Shown here in pieces: positions 8,114 to 15,994 of a stretch of 64,000 bases of DNA. The notes under the pieces were generated by a model that did not search any database, was not told where the DNA came from, and saw only the letters and a list, made by a program, of their open reading frames with translations. A program made the translations under genes and the position numbers. How positions within the stretch are numbered: position 1 is the stretch's first letter; each line of letters opens with the position of its first letter. The stretch is from Syntrophotalea acetylenivorans (GTDB taxonomy: Bacteria > Desulfobacterota > Desulfuromonadia > Desulfuromonadales > Syntrophotaleaceae), in NCBI RefSeq assembly GCF_001887775.1, contig NZ_CP015519.1, forward strand, positions 2,766,001 through 2,830,000, given 5' to 3'.

Positions 8114-8350
8114 ATGAATAAAATCATCCAAGCCGAGCGCTATGCCAAGTATGTCGATGAGATTCGCAAGCTTAAAGACCGGAATGCCGACTTGGAGAGC
8201 CTCAACCAGCGCCTTTCCAGGCAACTGGATGAGTTGCATGGAGAATACCTGGAGTTGCGCTACGCAATGAAAGGCATGGCATCGCAGGCCGAGGTGCTCG
8301 TTTTGCGTAAGAAGGTTCTCGAGTTGCAGAACAAGCTCCAACTCAAATAA
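8114..8350 (+). CDS. Hypothetical small coiled-coil protein
   Basis: A 78-residue, charged, almost entirely helical protein (KLKDRNADLESLNQRLSRQL; VLRKKVLELQNKLQLK) with leucine heptads. The ATG at 8114 follows GAGGTGG. It is transcribed with or shortly after the DUF167 gene, 160 bp away. No family recognised. A structural or partner role in the divIVA neighbourhood would be a guess. Confidence 0.65.
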   Translation: MNKIIQAERYAKYVDEIRKLKDRNADLESLNQRLSRQLDELHGEYLELRYAMKGMASQAEVLVLRKKVLELQNKLQLK

Positions 8351-8458
8351 TCTGCTTGCCACACGTATTGAGGGTGGATTCCCAGGCCCAGTCATATTTG
8401 CTGGTGCTCAACCGATGTGTTCCGGCAGTGGAATCGCCGGAGTCGGGCTGAACAAAGA

Positions 8459-8941
8459 TCAGTGCTGGGGGTTAAGGGTTGAAAAGGCCGCCAGAGGAAT
8501 AATCCCCTCCTCCTCGAAACTCACGGTTCGGGACAGTACACCAAATCCTCCTAGGGTGACTTGACCATTAATGGCAAAAGGGATGTCCGTTTGTTCCTGG
8601 CGGTTGCGGCCGATGCGCAGCAAATTGAGATAGCTGCTCGACAAGCGTAAGGTCAGGCTGCCTGTGTCATGAGCGGCGATATGGACCTCTTGGGCTGTTT
8701 GACCTTGTGCCACCTTAATGTCATCCAGGCTCAGAGCGTAGACGGCCCGTTGGATTTTCAGAGGAAAGTCATTGGGGTTATACAGGCTCAAGTCAGCACT
8801 CATGATGGCATGACTGAGCGTCAGGTTCTCCAGTTGCAGGCTGAGCAGGCTGACTTCTGGCGGTATCGGTCGAATACTGGCGCAGGCGGTGAGCAGCAGG
8901 GCGATGCCGGCGAACAGAAACGTCTTGATGATGCGTCTCAT
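8459..8941 (-). CDS. LEA type 2 (WHy-domain) lipoprotein
   Basis: A 160-residue predicted lipoprotein. Signal peptide FLFAGIALLLTACASI carries the lipobox with the lipidated Cys at about residue 18. The rest is beta-rich with LYNPNDFPLKI, the NPN motif of late-embryogenesis-abundant type 2/WHy domains. Expected in the periplasm, anchored to a membrane. The ATG at 8941 with AAAGGA 6 bases upstream is preferred over a longer frame from 9031 that overlaps the preceding gene. Last gene of the 11.3-8.5 kb minus-strand operon. Confidence 0.85.
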   Translation of the reverse strand: MRRIIKTFLFAGIALLLTACASIRPIPPEVSLLSLQLENLTLSHAIMSADLSLYNPNDFPLKIQRAVYALSLDDIKVAQGQTAQEVHIAAHDTGSLTLRLSSSYLNLLRIGRNRQEQTDIPFAINGQVTLGGFGVLSRTVSFEEEGIIPLAAFSTLNPQH

Positions 8942-8966
8942 GGCAAATCCTTTCGGGAAGGAGAAC

Positions 8967-10106
8967 TCAGCGGCGCTGCAGGAAGCGTCCAAGGCGCAGC
9001 AGCAGGCCCTGGCGGGTTTGCAGGGCGCCATGGGGGCATAGCTCCTGGCAGCAAAAGCAACCGATGCAGCGACGGTAATCGATGCGTAGCCGACCCTTTT
9101 CGATGGTCATGATCTCTGGTGGACAGTGTTTGACGCACAGACCGCAGAGTGCGCAACTCTGGCGATCAACCTGGGGTCGGGCACTGAGAGATTGTTTGAG
9201 AGGGGTTCGCAGCCAACCTGGCAGGCCGAAGTTGACGTCGGTGGTTTTTGCTGGTCGAAAGTTGCGGCAGCGCAATTCCTCCGGGGGGATGCCGCACAGT
9301 TCGATCTGGCTGAGTTGGCTTCCCGGACGATGACTGGCTGCCGCTACCCGCTGAGTCCAGACTTCCTGTGGGCGCATTCCGGCCAGCTGGCAGGCCACCG
9401 TATCCAGGGCCAGCGGGTTGCTGCTGGCCAAGAGAGCTCCCATGTGGATGGGGTCACCGCTGCCGGGCCCGTCCCCTTCCATGGCGGTTACGGCATCAGC
9501 GATGGTCAGACTCGGGGCGATGTGTTCGGCCAGTTCCAGAAGCATCAGGGCGAAAAAAGCCTTGTCGGAACCCGCTTGCAAATGAAGCCTCGGTTTGCGC
9601 ATACCGACCACGGCCCCAAACAGGTTTTTCACCCCACAGGTCAGGCCCATCATCTGGTGGGTTTTAAGTTTCGGCAGGTTGATGATCACATCGGCATCGA
9701 GGATGTCGCGGGCAATCTCCAGTTGATGAAAAGTCGATCCCTGAGGTCGAACGGAAACCGATTCGCTGAAAGGGGCGAATTTTGCACCGGTCTCTTCGAT
9801 CATGGCCAGGATGCCGCAACGCCTGGCCACTTGCAGCGGGCTACCGATACCGGGAGAATCGCCAACCGCCACCTTGCCGCCGACTTTCTGCACCATGCGA
9901 ATCACGGCCCGCACAATTTCCGGATGGGTGGTGACCGCCAGGTCCGGGTCTTTGGCTGCCAGCATGTTCGGTTTGAGAAGTACCCGTTGTCCGGGGCTGA
10001 CGAAAGCGGCCATCCCCCCTGCCGGCGCCAGAAGGAGTTCCAGAGCCTGTTCTACTTCGGCTCGTCGATAGCTCGAACATCGGCCGAGGCTTACCTGTGT
10101 TTTCAT
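8967..10106 (-). CDS. DUF362 protein with C-terminal 2x[4Fe-4S] ferredoxin domain
   Basis: 379 residues. Residues ~1-300 are a DUF362 domain (KPNMLAAKDPDLAVTTHPEI, INLPKLKTHQMMGLTCGVKN, MEGDGPGSGDP). Residues ~315-365 hold two ferredoxin motifs, CALCGLCVKHCP and CIGCFCCQELCP, each giving a [4Fe-4S] cluster. No signal peptide is seen, so it is probably cytoplasmic. Family function is undefined; an electron-transfer role is likely. Its ATG overlaps the stop of the yjbQ-like gene (ATGA), placing it in the hydrolase, YjbQ, DUF362, lipoprotein operon. Confidence 0.9.
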   Translation of the reverse strand: MKTQVSLGRCSSYRRAEVEQALELLLAPAGGMAAFVSPGQRVLLKPNMLAAKDPDLAVTTHPEIVRAVIRMVQKVGGKVAVGDSPGIGSPLQVARRCGILAMIEETGAKFAPFSESVSVRPQGSTFHQLEIARDILDADVIINLPKLKTHQMMGLTCGVKNLFGAVVGMRKPRLHLQAGSDKAFFALMLLELAEHIAPSLTIADAVTAMEGDGPGSGDPIHMGALLASSNPLALDTVACQLAGMRPQEVWTQRVAAASHRPGSQLSQIELCGIPPEELRCRNFRPAKTTDVNFGLPGWLRTPLKQSLSARPQVDRQSCALCGLCVKHCPPEIMTIEKGRLRIDYRRCIGCFCCQELCPHGALQTRQGLLLRLGRFLQRR

Positions 10107-10498
10107 CCGGCCAAGACCTTGATGTGCATTTTTCGCTGTCTTGGGCCGTCAAATTCGCAGAAGTAGATTCCTTGCCAGGTGCCGAGTACCGGCTTCCCTT
10201 TTTCAACGATGAGCAGTTCGCCGGCTCCGACCAGAGAGCTTTTGATGTGGGCGGCGCTATTGCCTTCCCCGTGCTGATAACGGTCTTCAAAGGGAATCAC
10301 TTTGTTGAGTTCCATCGTGATGTCTCTGGTGACGTCAGGGTCGGCGTTTTCGTTGATGGTCACCGCGGCGGTGGTGTGGGGGACTTGCAGCAGGGCCAGT
10401 CCCGAGTCGATGCCTGTGGCGGCAATGACCCGGCAGATCTCGCGGGTGATATCGATCATTTCCACCCTTTGCCGGGAAACAATTTCGATGCTGGTCAT
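10103..10498 (-). CDS. YjbQ family protein (UPF0047, secondary thiamine-phosphate synthase-type)
   Basis: A 131-residue protein matching the YjbQ fold. LLQVPHTTAAVTINENADPDV and YQHGEGNSAAHIKSSLVG hold the conserved His and Asp/Glu residues, and LGTWQGIYFCEFDGPR is the C-terminal signature. Some members show weak thiamine-phosphate synthase activity, but the physiological role is unsettled. It overlaps both neighbours by 4 bp, so it is firmly part of the operon. Confidence 0.9.
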   Translation of the reverse strand: MTSIEIVSRQRVEMIDITREICRVIAATGIDSGLALLQVPHTTAAVTINENADPDVTRDITMELNKVIPFEDRYQHGEGNSAAHIKSSLVGAGELLIVEKGKPVLGTWQGIYFCEFDGPRQRKMHIKVLAG

Positions 10499-11325
10499 AG
10501 GCGCTCCTCTTTCAGTTGATCAACGATAGTGCGCAAAACCCGTCGCCGGAACAACAGGCTGGTGTGGCCGCTGCCGGATAGTTCGATGTTGTGGGCGCCG
10601 TCGAGGCGGGCATGTTCATAGGGCAGCACCATGTTGTCGTGACGGCTGTAAATGGTGCTGATGCGGGCTTCAGGCGGTAAGGGCGTTGTGGCCAGCCGCT
10701 GCAGGAAAGGGGAGCCTGGCATGAGCAAACGACCCAGTGAAGAGAGAGCGAAGGGGGCCAGCTTTGAACCGCCGTTGGGAGTGGCGATGAGCAGGCACCG
10801 ATCGACTTTTTGGGCGCCGCCGCGAATTTGCAGGTAGTTGCGGGCAATGATGCCGCCCATGGAATGCCCGATCAAGTGGACTTTCTTCCGACCGTTGGTC
10901 TGGCGCAGTTCATCCACCCGATTGGCCAGCCGTTCGGTCAGAATCTCCACATCTTTCCAGGGAGGCAAAGCGATAGTATGCAGGTTGGAAAATCCCTGGC
11001 GGTGAAGACAAAACTTGAGCCATAGCCAGCAGGCGGGTGACTGAAACAGGCCGTGCAGGAAAATAATCGGTTGTTGCTCGCCCGTAGAGACCTTCTCTTT
11101 ACGGTTGAGCCAGCCGAGAGGCTGCAGTAGGATGGTCAGGGTCAGGCAGGTGGTTTCGACGGCAATCAGGGCCATGCTAAACAACAGGCGGCGTAGCGCC
11201 AGACGATTGTTCAGCAGCTGCGGATCGCGGTTGGCGTATTCGTACCAGGCCATGGCAAAGGTCAGGCTCACCACCCCTGCCACAAGACCAATAAACAGAG
11301 CTAACAGACTAAAAAAAGTGGCCAA
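10495..11325 (-). CDS. Membrane-anchored alpha/beta hydrolase (lipase/esterase-like)
   Basis: A 276-residue protein. Two hydrophobic helices occupy about residues 1-70 (LLALFIGLVAGVVSLTFAMA; LLFSMALIAVETTCLTLTIL). The hydrolase domain starts at IIFLHGLFQSP, has the nucleophile elbow GHSMGG (Ser near 153), and ends with GSGHTSLL carrying the catalytic His; an Asp is likely in YSRHDNMV. Resembles triacylglycerol-lipase-like serine hydrolases. It starts with TTG at 11325, preceded closely by GGAGGG. First gene of the operon. Substrate unknown. Confidence 0.85.
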   Translation of the reverse strand: MATFFSLLALFIGLVAGVVSLTFAMAWYEYANRDPQLLNNRLALRRLLFSMALIAVETTCLTLTILLQPLGWLNRKEKVSTGEQQPIIFLHGLFQSPACWLWLKFCLHRQGFSNLHTIALPPWKDVEILTERLANRVDELRQTNGRKKVHLIGHSMGGIIARNYLQIRGGAQKVDRCLLIATPNGGSKLAPFALSSLGRLLMPGSPFLQRLATTPLPPEARISTIYSRHDNMVLPYEHARLDGAHNIELSGSGHTSLLFRRRVLRTIVDQLKEERL

Positions 11326-11440
11326 TGTCCCTCCTCAAAGAAAGTATTATTACACGCACATCGAGAGGCGTCAACGGCTTTGGCGGAGGCTATGATGGAG
11401 ATTTTTAAGAGGTTTTGTCATAGGTCTTTGTGAGGTGCAT

Positions 11441-12334
11441 ATGCAGCAATTGATGGCCGATTTTGAGCAACATCTCGCCGTTGAGCGGAATCTTTCCGCC
11501 CATACCCGGCGGGCCTATAGCCAGGACCTTGAAGAGTTTCGGGTATTTTTAGAACAGGATTCATCGCCCTCTGCCGCAATAAGGGTGACGGATGTCGACA
11601 CCCTGCTTTTGCGCCGTTATCTGGCCTATTTGCATCGCAAAAACAGTCGTTCTACCATCGCCCGCAAGCTTTCCGCTCTGAGAAGTTTTTTTGCCTATTT
11701 GGTGCGTCAGGGGGTGTTGACCACCAATCCCGGTGAACTGATCTCGACCCCGAGACAGAAAAAGTATCTGCCCAAGACTCTGACCGTCGATGAGGTCTTC
11801 GCGTTTATTGAACGGCAGGGAGGCTCCGAAGTTCTGGTGTGTCGGGACCGGGCCATTCTTGAGGTTTTTTATTCCTGTGGCTTACGGGTCGGTGAGTTGA
11901 CGGCCCTGGATATCGGTAGTATCGATCTGGAGCAGGGACTGGTTCGGGTTCTCGGCAAAGGCGGGAAGGAACGGTTGGTGCCCCTTGGTCAGAAAGCCCG
12001 CGTTGCCCTGGTGCGTTATCTCGATGTGCGAAGCACGGGGCAAGACGAAGAGGCTCTGTTTCTCAATTATCGCGGTGGCCGCTTGAGCGCCCGCAGTATC
12101 GAACGCAATTTCAAGAAGTTGTTGCTTCAAGCCGGTCTGGTCAAGGACGCCACTCCCCATAGCCTGCGCCATTCTTTCGCCACCCATCTCCTCGATGGCG
12201 GCGCCGACCTGCGTGCCATACAGGAACTGCTCGGTCACGCCTCCCTTTCCACGACCCAGAAATATACTCAGGTCAGTCTAGATCGTTTGATGGAGGTCTA
12301 CGATAAGGCCCATCCTCGGGGCCGGAAGAAATAG
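11441..12334 (+). CDS. xerC: Tyrosine recombinase XerC
   Basis: 297 residues, the standard Xer length. The N-terminal SAM-like core-binding domain is followed by the catalytic domain with RVGELTAL (first Arg), the beta-hairpin Lys in LGKGGKERLVPL, HSLRHSFATHLLDGGADLR (His, Arg), LLGHASLSTTQKYTQV (His, then the Tyr nucleophile). The tail VYDKAHPRG is XerC-like rather than XerD-like. It resolves chromosome dimers at dif with XerD. The ATG at 11441 is chosen (GAGG 5 bases before it); a GTG at 11435 is possible. No attachment site or phage gene adjoins, so this is housekeeping. Confidence 0.9.
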   Translation: MQQLMADFEQHLAVERNLSAHTRRAYSQDLEEFRVFLEQDSSPSAAIRVTDVDTLLLRRYLAYLHRKNSRSTIARKLSALRSFFAYLVRQGVLTTNPGELISTPRQKKYLPKTLTVDEVFAFIERQGGSEVLVCRDRAILEVFYSCGLRVGELTALDIGSIDLEQGLVRVLGKGGKERLVPLGQKARVALVRYLDVRSTGQDEEALFLNYRGGRLSARSIERNFKKLLLQAGLVKDATPHSLRHSFATHLLDGGADLRAIQELLGHASLSTTQKYTQVSLDRLMEVYDKAHPRGRKK

Positions 12335-12429
12335 TGTTGAAATCACTTCGGAACACCATTGTGTGGGCCCTTTTTCCGTCTGATAAACCCTTGATAATCC
12401 GATAATCAATCTGAGAAAAAATATAAGAT

Positions 12430-12469
12430 GGCCCAACCTATCAATATAAGGTTGGGCCGTTTGGTTTTC
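12430..12469 (+). terminator. Terminator of xerC, between convergent genes
   Basis: GGCCCAACCT (12430-12439) pairs with AGGTTGGGCC (12449-12458), followed by GTTTGGTTTT. Confidence 0.75.
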
Positions 12470-12547
12470 TGTAAATCGTGAGTCGTGAGACAGGCCATTT
12501 CAACAAGTTCATATGCCGTTTGAACAACTAGCTGTTGTGGATGTTCA

Positions 12548-13318
12548 TCAGAGCGGGTTTCTTGCAATCACGTATCCGAAGCTGACCCAACGACCTCTGT
12601 CAATTTCGAGTGTCTTAGGGTCTTCATCAGGTTTTGCTTTGCAGAAAGGGTCGTGCTTGGCATATTCGAGCCACCAATCTCTGGAATCTGGAGCATATGC
12701 AGACTCAATCACTTCAAAACCAGCCTTCTTAACTGACTCGACCGTGGTGGACAAATCGGAAAAACATTCTTTCCACGGATATTCGCTTTGCGACACGTAT
12801 GGTTCGAGGTCCGCGGGGATATCGACATCGAGATGCATCGGTTCCCCCAGGCCGAAGGTGCCGCCTGGCTTAAGAACCCGGCTAATTTCTTTAAGACAGG
12901 CAATATAACCCTCCTCGCCATTCATAACGCGTAACATTTCCAGCGCGGTGGTCGAATAGACGAAGTCAAAGGAAGACGTAGCAAAGCCGGTCTCTGGAAC
13001 GCCTGTTTTAAGCGCCAAAAAAGCATTGGCAACGCCCCAAATTTCGGCATTCTCCCGGGCATGGTCGATCATCGGTCTGCCATCCATGCGGTCGTCCCAG
13101 GGGTCGATTCCTGTGACCGAAAGGCCATATTCTTTTGCCAGAAAACAACTCTGGTAACCCCGATTACAGCCAACGTCAAGAAGGCGCTTGCTCTTGCTCA
13201 GTCCCATCTTCTCGGCGATAAATTCTGCCACCTTGAGGCCGCCAGGGCCGCTGCACTGAGCGTAAATGGTATCGAGATCCGTGTATTTGGACGCTTTTGG
13301 ATAGTCTTGTTTTTCCAT
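12548..13318 (-). CDS. Class I SAM-dependent methyltransferase
   Basis: A 256-residue enzyme. Motif I is RLLDVGCNRGYQSCFLAKEYG and the acidic loop is VTGIDPWDD; FDFVYSTTALEMLRV and EISRVLKPGGTFGLGEPMHL are the later Rossmann motifs. C-terminal part is Trp/Tyr-rich (DSRDWWLEYAKHDPF). Substrate not evident. It lies 30 bp downstream of a MerR-methyltransferase fusion and is almost surely co-transcribed (ATG preceded by AGGAAATAGCG). The pair has lower G+C than the flanks, so horizontal acquisition is plausible. Confidence 0.85.
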   Translation of the reverse strand: MEKQDYPKASKYTDLDTIYAQCSGPGGLKVAEFIAEKMGLSKSKRLLDVGCNRGYQSCFLAKEYGLSVTGIDPWDDRMDGRPMIDHARENAEIWGVANAFLALKTGVPETGFATSSFDFVYSTTALEMLRVMNGEEGYIACLKEISRVLKPGGTFGLGEPMHLDVDIPADLEPYVSQSEYPWKECFSDLSTTVESVKKAGFEVIESAYAPDSRDWWLEYAKHDPFCKAKPDEDPKTLEIDRGRWVSFGYVIARNPL

Positions 13319-13348
13319 CGCTATTTCCTGGTCGGTATTTATTGAGTT

Positions 13349-14563
13349 TTATGGTTTTTGTAGCAACAAGCAAACGTAGGAAAATTCATCGCCATAGAGT
13401 TGGCCGATCCGAATCTCTTTCTGCATATCTTCAAAGGCCTTGCTTGGGCCATACTTTTTGATCGCGGCTTCACACTGTTGCTGCATATCGCTGTAGAAAT
13501 TTGTCCAGTCTTCACGAGGCAGAAGAAAAGAATCAAGGACCTGATATCCAAGCTCTTCAGCAAGTTTCCAACGATTATCTGGGGTTGTCATAGCGGGGTA
13601 GCCTGATTCCCAGAACTGAGCGCACTCTGGTGACAGTTGGTCTGTGAGCAGTACAGCATCGCTGAAGAAAAGAGACCCTCCCTTCCGGAGAAGTCTCTTC
13701 CAGTCGCGAAGAGCTTTCTCAACCCCCATGATGTAGGCACTTCCTTCAGCCCAGAGCAGATCGAAGCTATGATCGGGGAAGGGCAGCTCGAACATGCTGG
13801 CGTGAACCGTTGTAATCCGCCCCGAAACACCTAGATTTTCGGATTTTTGCTTCAGGCTTTTCAAAAACGGATCATGGTTGTCGACGGAGGTTATTTGTGC
13901 TTCGCAAGCATCCGCCAGAGCCAGGCTGGCAGAGCCATTTCCACAGCCAATATCCAGAATCGTTTTAATTTCAGCCGGCTGAGGAATCGACTTGAACGCT
14001 CTTAGGGTTGATTCGGTGCTGCCCGGTCCAGGCCGATCCATCTGTTCATAAACGGCAAAAAAGTGTTCCATATATTCCTTGTTCGCGACAATGTCACGGG
14101 AGACACAACGGATATGGAGGGCTTCTTTTTCACTGAAACCAAGCTGTTGCAGCCATTGGATATGTGCGGCTGAAGATTGCTTGTCAAACTGATTGTGCCA
14201 TTCATAAAGCCGCTTGCTAAAGGTTTCACTTTCGATTGACCGGCCGGTGACTTTGCTGTAAAGGGCAGCAAGGACATCCCGAGCCGTCTCCATCTCCTTT
14301 AGCTCCTGTTCAAGGCTGAAAAGCCTCTGTTCAAGGAGACTCGCATCGACTTGCCCTGCTAAAAAGCTTTTGCATTCCTGAAGGGTCAGGCCGGCTTTCT
14401 GAAGCTGACGAATCAAGATCAACTGGTTGAAGTCCTGTTCGGAATATTGGCGATAGCCATTGGTCGAGTCGCGAGTCGGTTGGATCAGCCCAATCCTTTC
14501 GTAATAAAGGAGTGTTGAACGGGCAATACCGACCCTTTCGCATAGATCTGCAACTCTGTACAT
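13349..14563 (-). CDS. MerR-family regulator fused to a SAM-dependent methyltransferase
   Basis: 404 residues. Residues 1-70 are a MerR DNA-binding domain (VADLCERVGIARSTLLYYER, NGYRQYSEQDFNQLILIRQL). A coiled dimerisation helix follows to ~110, then a linker with IRCVSRDIVANKEYMEHFF. From ~195 there is a methyltransferase domain with motif I ILDIGCGNGSASLALADACE, then LPFPDHSFDLLWAEGSAYIM and RLLRKGGSLFFSDAVLL. MerR proteins normally carry a small ligand-binding C-terminus; here an enzyme replaces it. Transcribed from a 19-bp-spacer promoter typical of MerR targets (14612-14642), so it probably autoregulates itself and the downstream methyltransferase. Ligand and substrate unknown. Confidence 0.88.
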   Translation of the reverse strand: MYRVADLCERVGIARSTLLYYERIGLIQPTRDSTNGYRQYSEQDFNQLILIRQLQKAGLTLQECKSFLAGQVDASLLEQRLFSLEQELKEMETARDVLAALYSKVTGRSIESETFSKRLYEWHNQFDKQSSAAHIQWLQQLGFSEKEALHIRCVSRDIVANKEYMEHFFAVYEQMDRPGPGSTESTLRAFKSIPQPAEIKTILDIGCGNGSASLALADACEAQITSVDNHDPFLKSLKQKSENLGVSGRITTVHASMFELPFPDHSFDLLWAEGSAYIMGVEKALRDWKRLLRKGGSLFFSDAVLLTDQLSPECAQFWESGYPAMTTPDNRWKLAEELGYQVLDSFLLPREDWTNFYSDMQQQCEAAIKKYGPSKAFEDMQKEIRIGQLYGDEFSYVCLLLQKP

Positions 14564-14611
14564 AAGGCTCCTGACTTGAATTAAAGCGGAGATAACGGAA
14601 GTTTCTCTCCT

Positions 14612-14642
14612 AAGCTAACCTATGAACCTTTAGACAGGTCAA
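14612..14642 (-). promoter_or_regulatory. MerR-type promoter with 19-bp spacer
   Basis: On the minus strand TTGACC (14642-14637) and TAGCTT (14617-14612) are separated by 19 bp. The spacer is flanked by ACCT and AGGT half sites. An over-long spacer is the hallmark of promoters activated by MerR regulators through DNA distortion. It is 49 bp upstream of the fusion gene start. Confidence 0.6.
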
Positions 14643-14904
14643 GGAATTTTGAGGCGAATTTTCCAATGGGGGCGAATTTTCGAAATGCCTCAGTCCAACC
14701 ATTTGAAAGGAGTGTGGGGGATAGGTGATTACTGCAGATCTCGCATTGTGGTAACGGAGGATGATGGAGTGTTGAAATTCGTCCCCAAAAGAGAGACCGA
14801 ATGCCCGATATGTTGAGATATCAAAATTCGAAGTTCTCCAGAAAACGTGAGTCTAACATCTCGATAAAGCCTGACACAGGGGGGCGCCGTTCTTGCGATA
14901 TGAG
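14643..14904. other. Intergenic stretch without a gene
   Basis: Upstream of the MerR-type promoter. No convincing ORF with a ribosome site: an 83-codon reading at 14801-15052 would cross the terminator hairpin and overlap the SYLF gene. A plus-strand transcript ending at 14940 may arise here (see the terminator). Confidence 0.4.
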
Positions 14905-14940
14905 ACAAGCCCACCAAACGATCTTGGTGGGCTTGTTTTG
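14905..14940 (+). terminator. Rho-independent terminator facing plus, no gene upstream on that strand
   Basis: Perfect 13-bp stem ACAAGCCCACCAA (14905-14917) with TTGGTGGGCTTGT (14924-14936), then TTTG. On the minus strand the stem is followed by CTCAT, not T residues, so it points to an unidentified plus-strand transcript. Confidence 0.6.
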
Positions 14941-15011
14941 CCAGATATGGGGTGCTTGGCAGGAAAGGCCAACCCAAGCCAATCTGGCCCTCACAGTTGA
15001 TGATGAGGACT

Positions 15012-15575
15012 CTAATTCAGAGAATCATCCTTCCAATATTTCGTACCCGTGACTGTTGCCTGGAGGGCCAATCCGGACTCTGTTAGCTGGTATATGGTTA
15101 TATTGTCGATGACTGCTTCACCGCCGACAGCAGCTCCTTTGTCACTGGCTTTGGCGGCAGCATCGGCTTGACCGCCAAAAGCCCAACCTTTTTCTGTAAA
15201 GCGGTTCATAGTTTCCGTGTCGTGAAAGACAAAAACGGCGCGAAAATCTTTAACGCCTAGTCCCAAGCCGATGCCAACTTCCCCCATTTTCATGAAAGTT
15301 TGCTTCCCTGTCCTGTTATTTATCACCACACCGTGGCCGCCACCAACACTGGCAAAAATAATGTAAACATTTGCGTTGCTGAAGACAGCATATCCCGGAG
15401 CTTTGGAAATTTGGGATCTTACATCCGGCTTTACTTTGTAGAGATCGGTAAGAACATCATTTTTCATGTTGAGGATTGCTTGGCGTTTTTCCGCCTTGCT
15501 GTTCCCGGCTGTGGTTGCACAACCACTAATACTCAATATTAGAACTATTCCCAATGATACCAAAATCCGAGTCAC
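15012..15575 (-). CDS. SYLF (YSC84-like) domain lipoprotein
   Basis: A 187-residue predicted lipoprotein. Signal peptide ILVSLGIVLILSISGCATT with the lipobox Cys near residue 19. The rest is the SYLF/Ysc84 lipid-binding domain (ISKAPGYAVFSNANVYIIFA, GGGHGVVINNRTGKQTFM, GEVGIGLGLGVKDFRAVFVF). Related bacterial proteins are periplasmic or outer-membrane facing and bind phospholipids; function unknown. Start is the GTG at 15575 because GGGAGG stands 6 bases before it; the longer frame from 15659 would hide the signal peptide. Confidence 0.88.
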   Translation of the reverse strand: MTRILVSLGIVLILSISGCATTAGNSKAEKRQAILNMKNDVLTDLYKVKPDVRSQISKAPGYAVFSNANVYIIFASVGGGHGVVINNRTGKQTFMKMGEVGIGLGLGVKDFRAVFVFHDTETMNRFTEKGWAFGGQADAAAKASDKGAAVGGEAVIDNITIYQLTESGLALQATVTGTKYWKDDSLN

Positions 15576-15994
15576 GATTGGCCTCCCTATCCTAATGGTT
15601 TGAGGTGTCAGGCATCCAGATAGCGCTTTACAGGTGCCGAATGTATCAAAAATCGACATTTGTAGGTACCGATAAATTTATTAAGGTGGCTGATGCCCTG
15701 TTGAACGACAATTGTCTTAAACTTTTTTTATTTATCAATGAATCTAAAAGTATCCCGATTTCAGGATTGTCTCTGCCCCCCTGACATATTGGAAGATCCA
15801 GCCAGGTTTCTTAGGTTCGCTGTTTGGTCTTGCCAATATTCCTGACCGTGAGGTAGGTTATGAAAATCTTTCATGAGACAGTTTATTCTCGCATCTAAGC
15901 AGAGTCAGGTGTTTCGGGGGGGACTGATAGGGTTCTTGCCAAGATGGGGAGTTGGAACGTTCGTTAGCTGATCAGATCGGAGTATTAAAATATC
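15576..15994. other. Intergenic stretch without a gene
   Basis: About 420 bp between the divergent SYLF and CLC genes. Only a small palindrome, ATGAAA-ATC-TTTCAT (15860-15874), is notable. It should carry promoters for both genes, but none is clear enough to call. Confidence 0.4.

Noticed and set aside
9126..10166. 346-codon plus-strand frame
   Set aside because: Antisense to the DUF362 gene; no homology-like features.
11441..12334. XerC as a phage or island integrase
   Set aside because: No attachment site, tRNA or mobile genes nearby, and the protein has the standard Xer length and tail.
15926..15990. Possible fluoride riboswitch before the CLC gene (GATGGGG .. GCTGATCA words)
   Set aside because: The order and spacing of the conserved crcB-motif elements do not fit; only scattered words agree.
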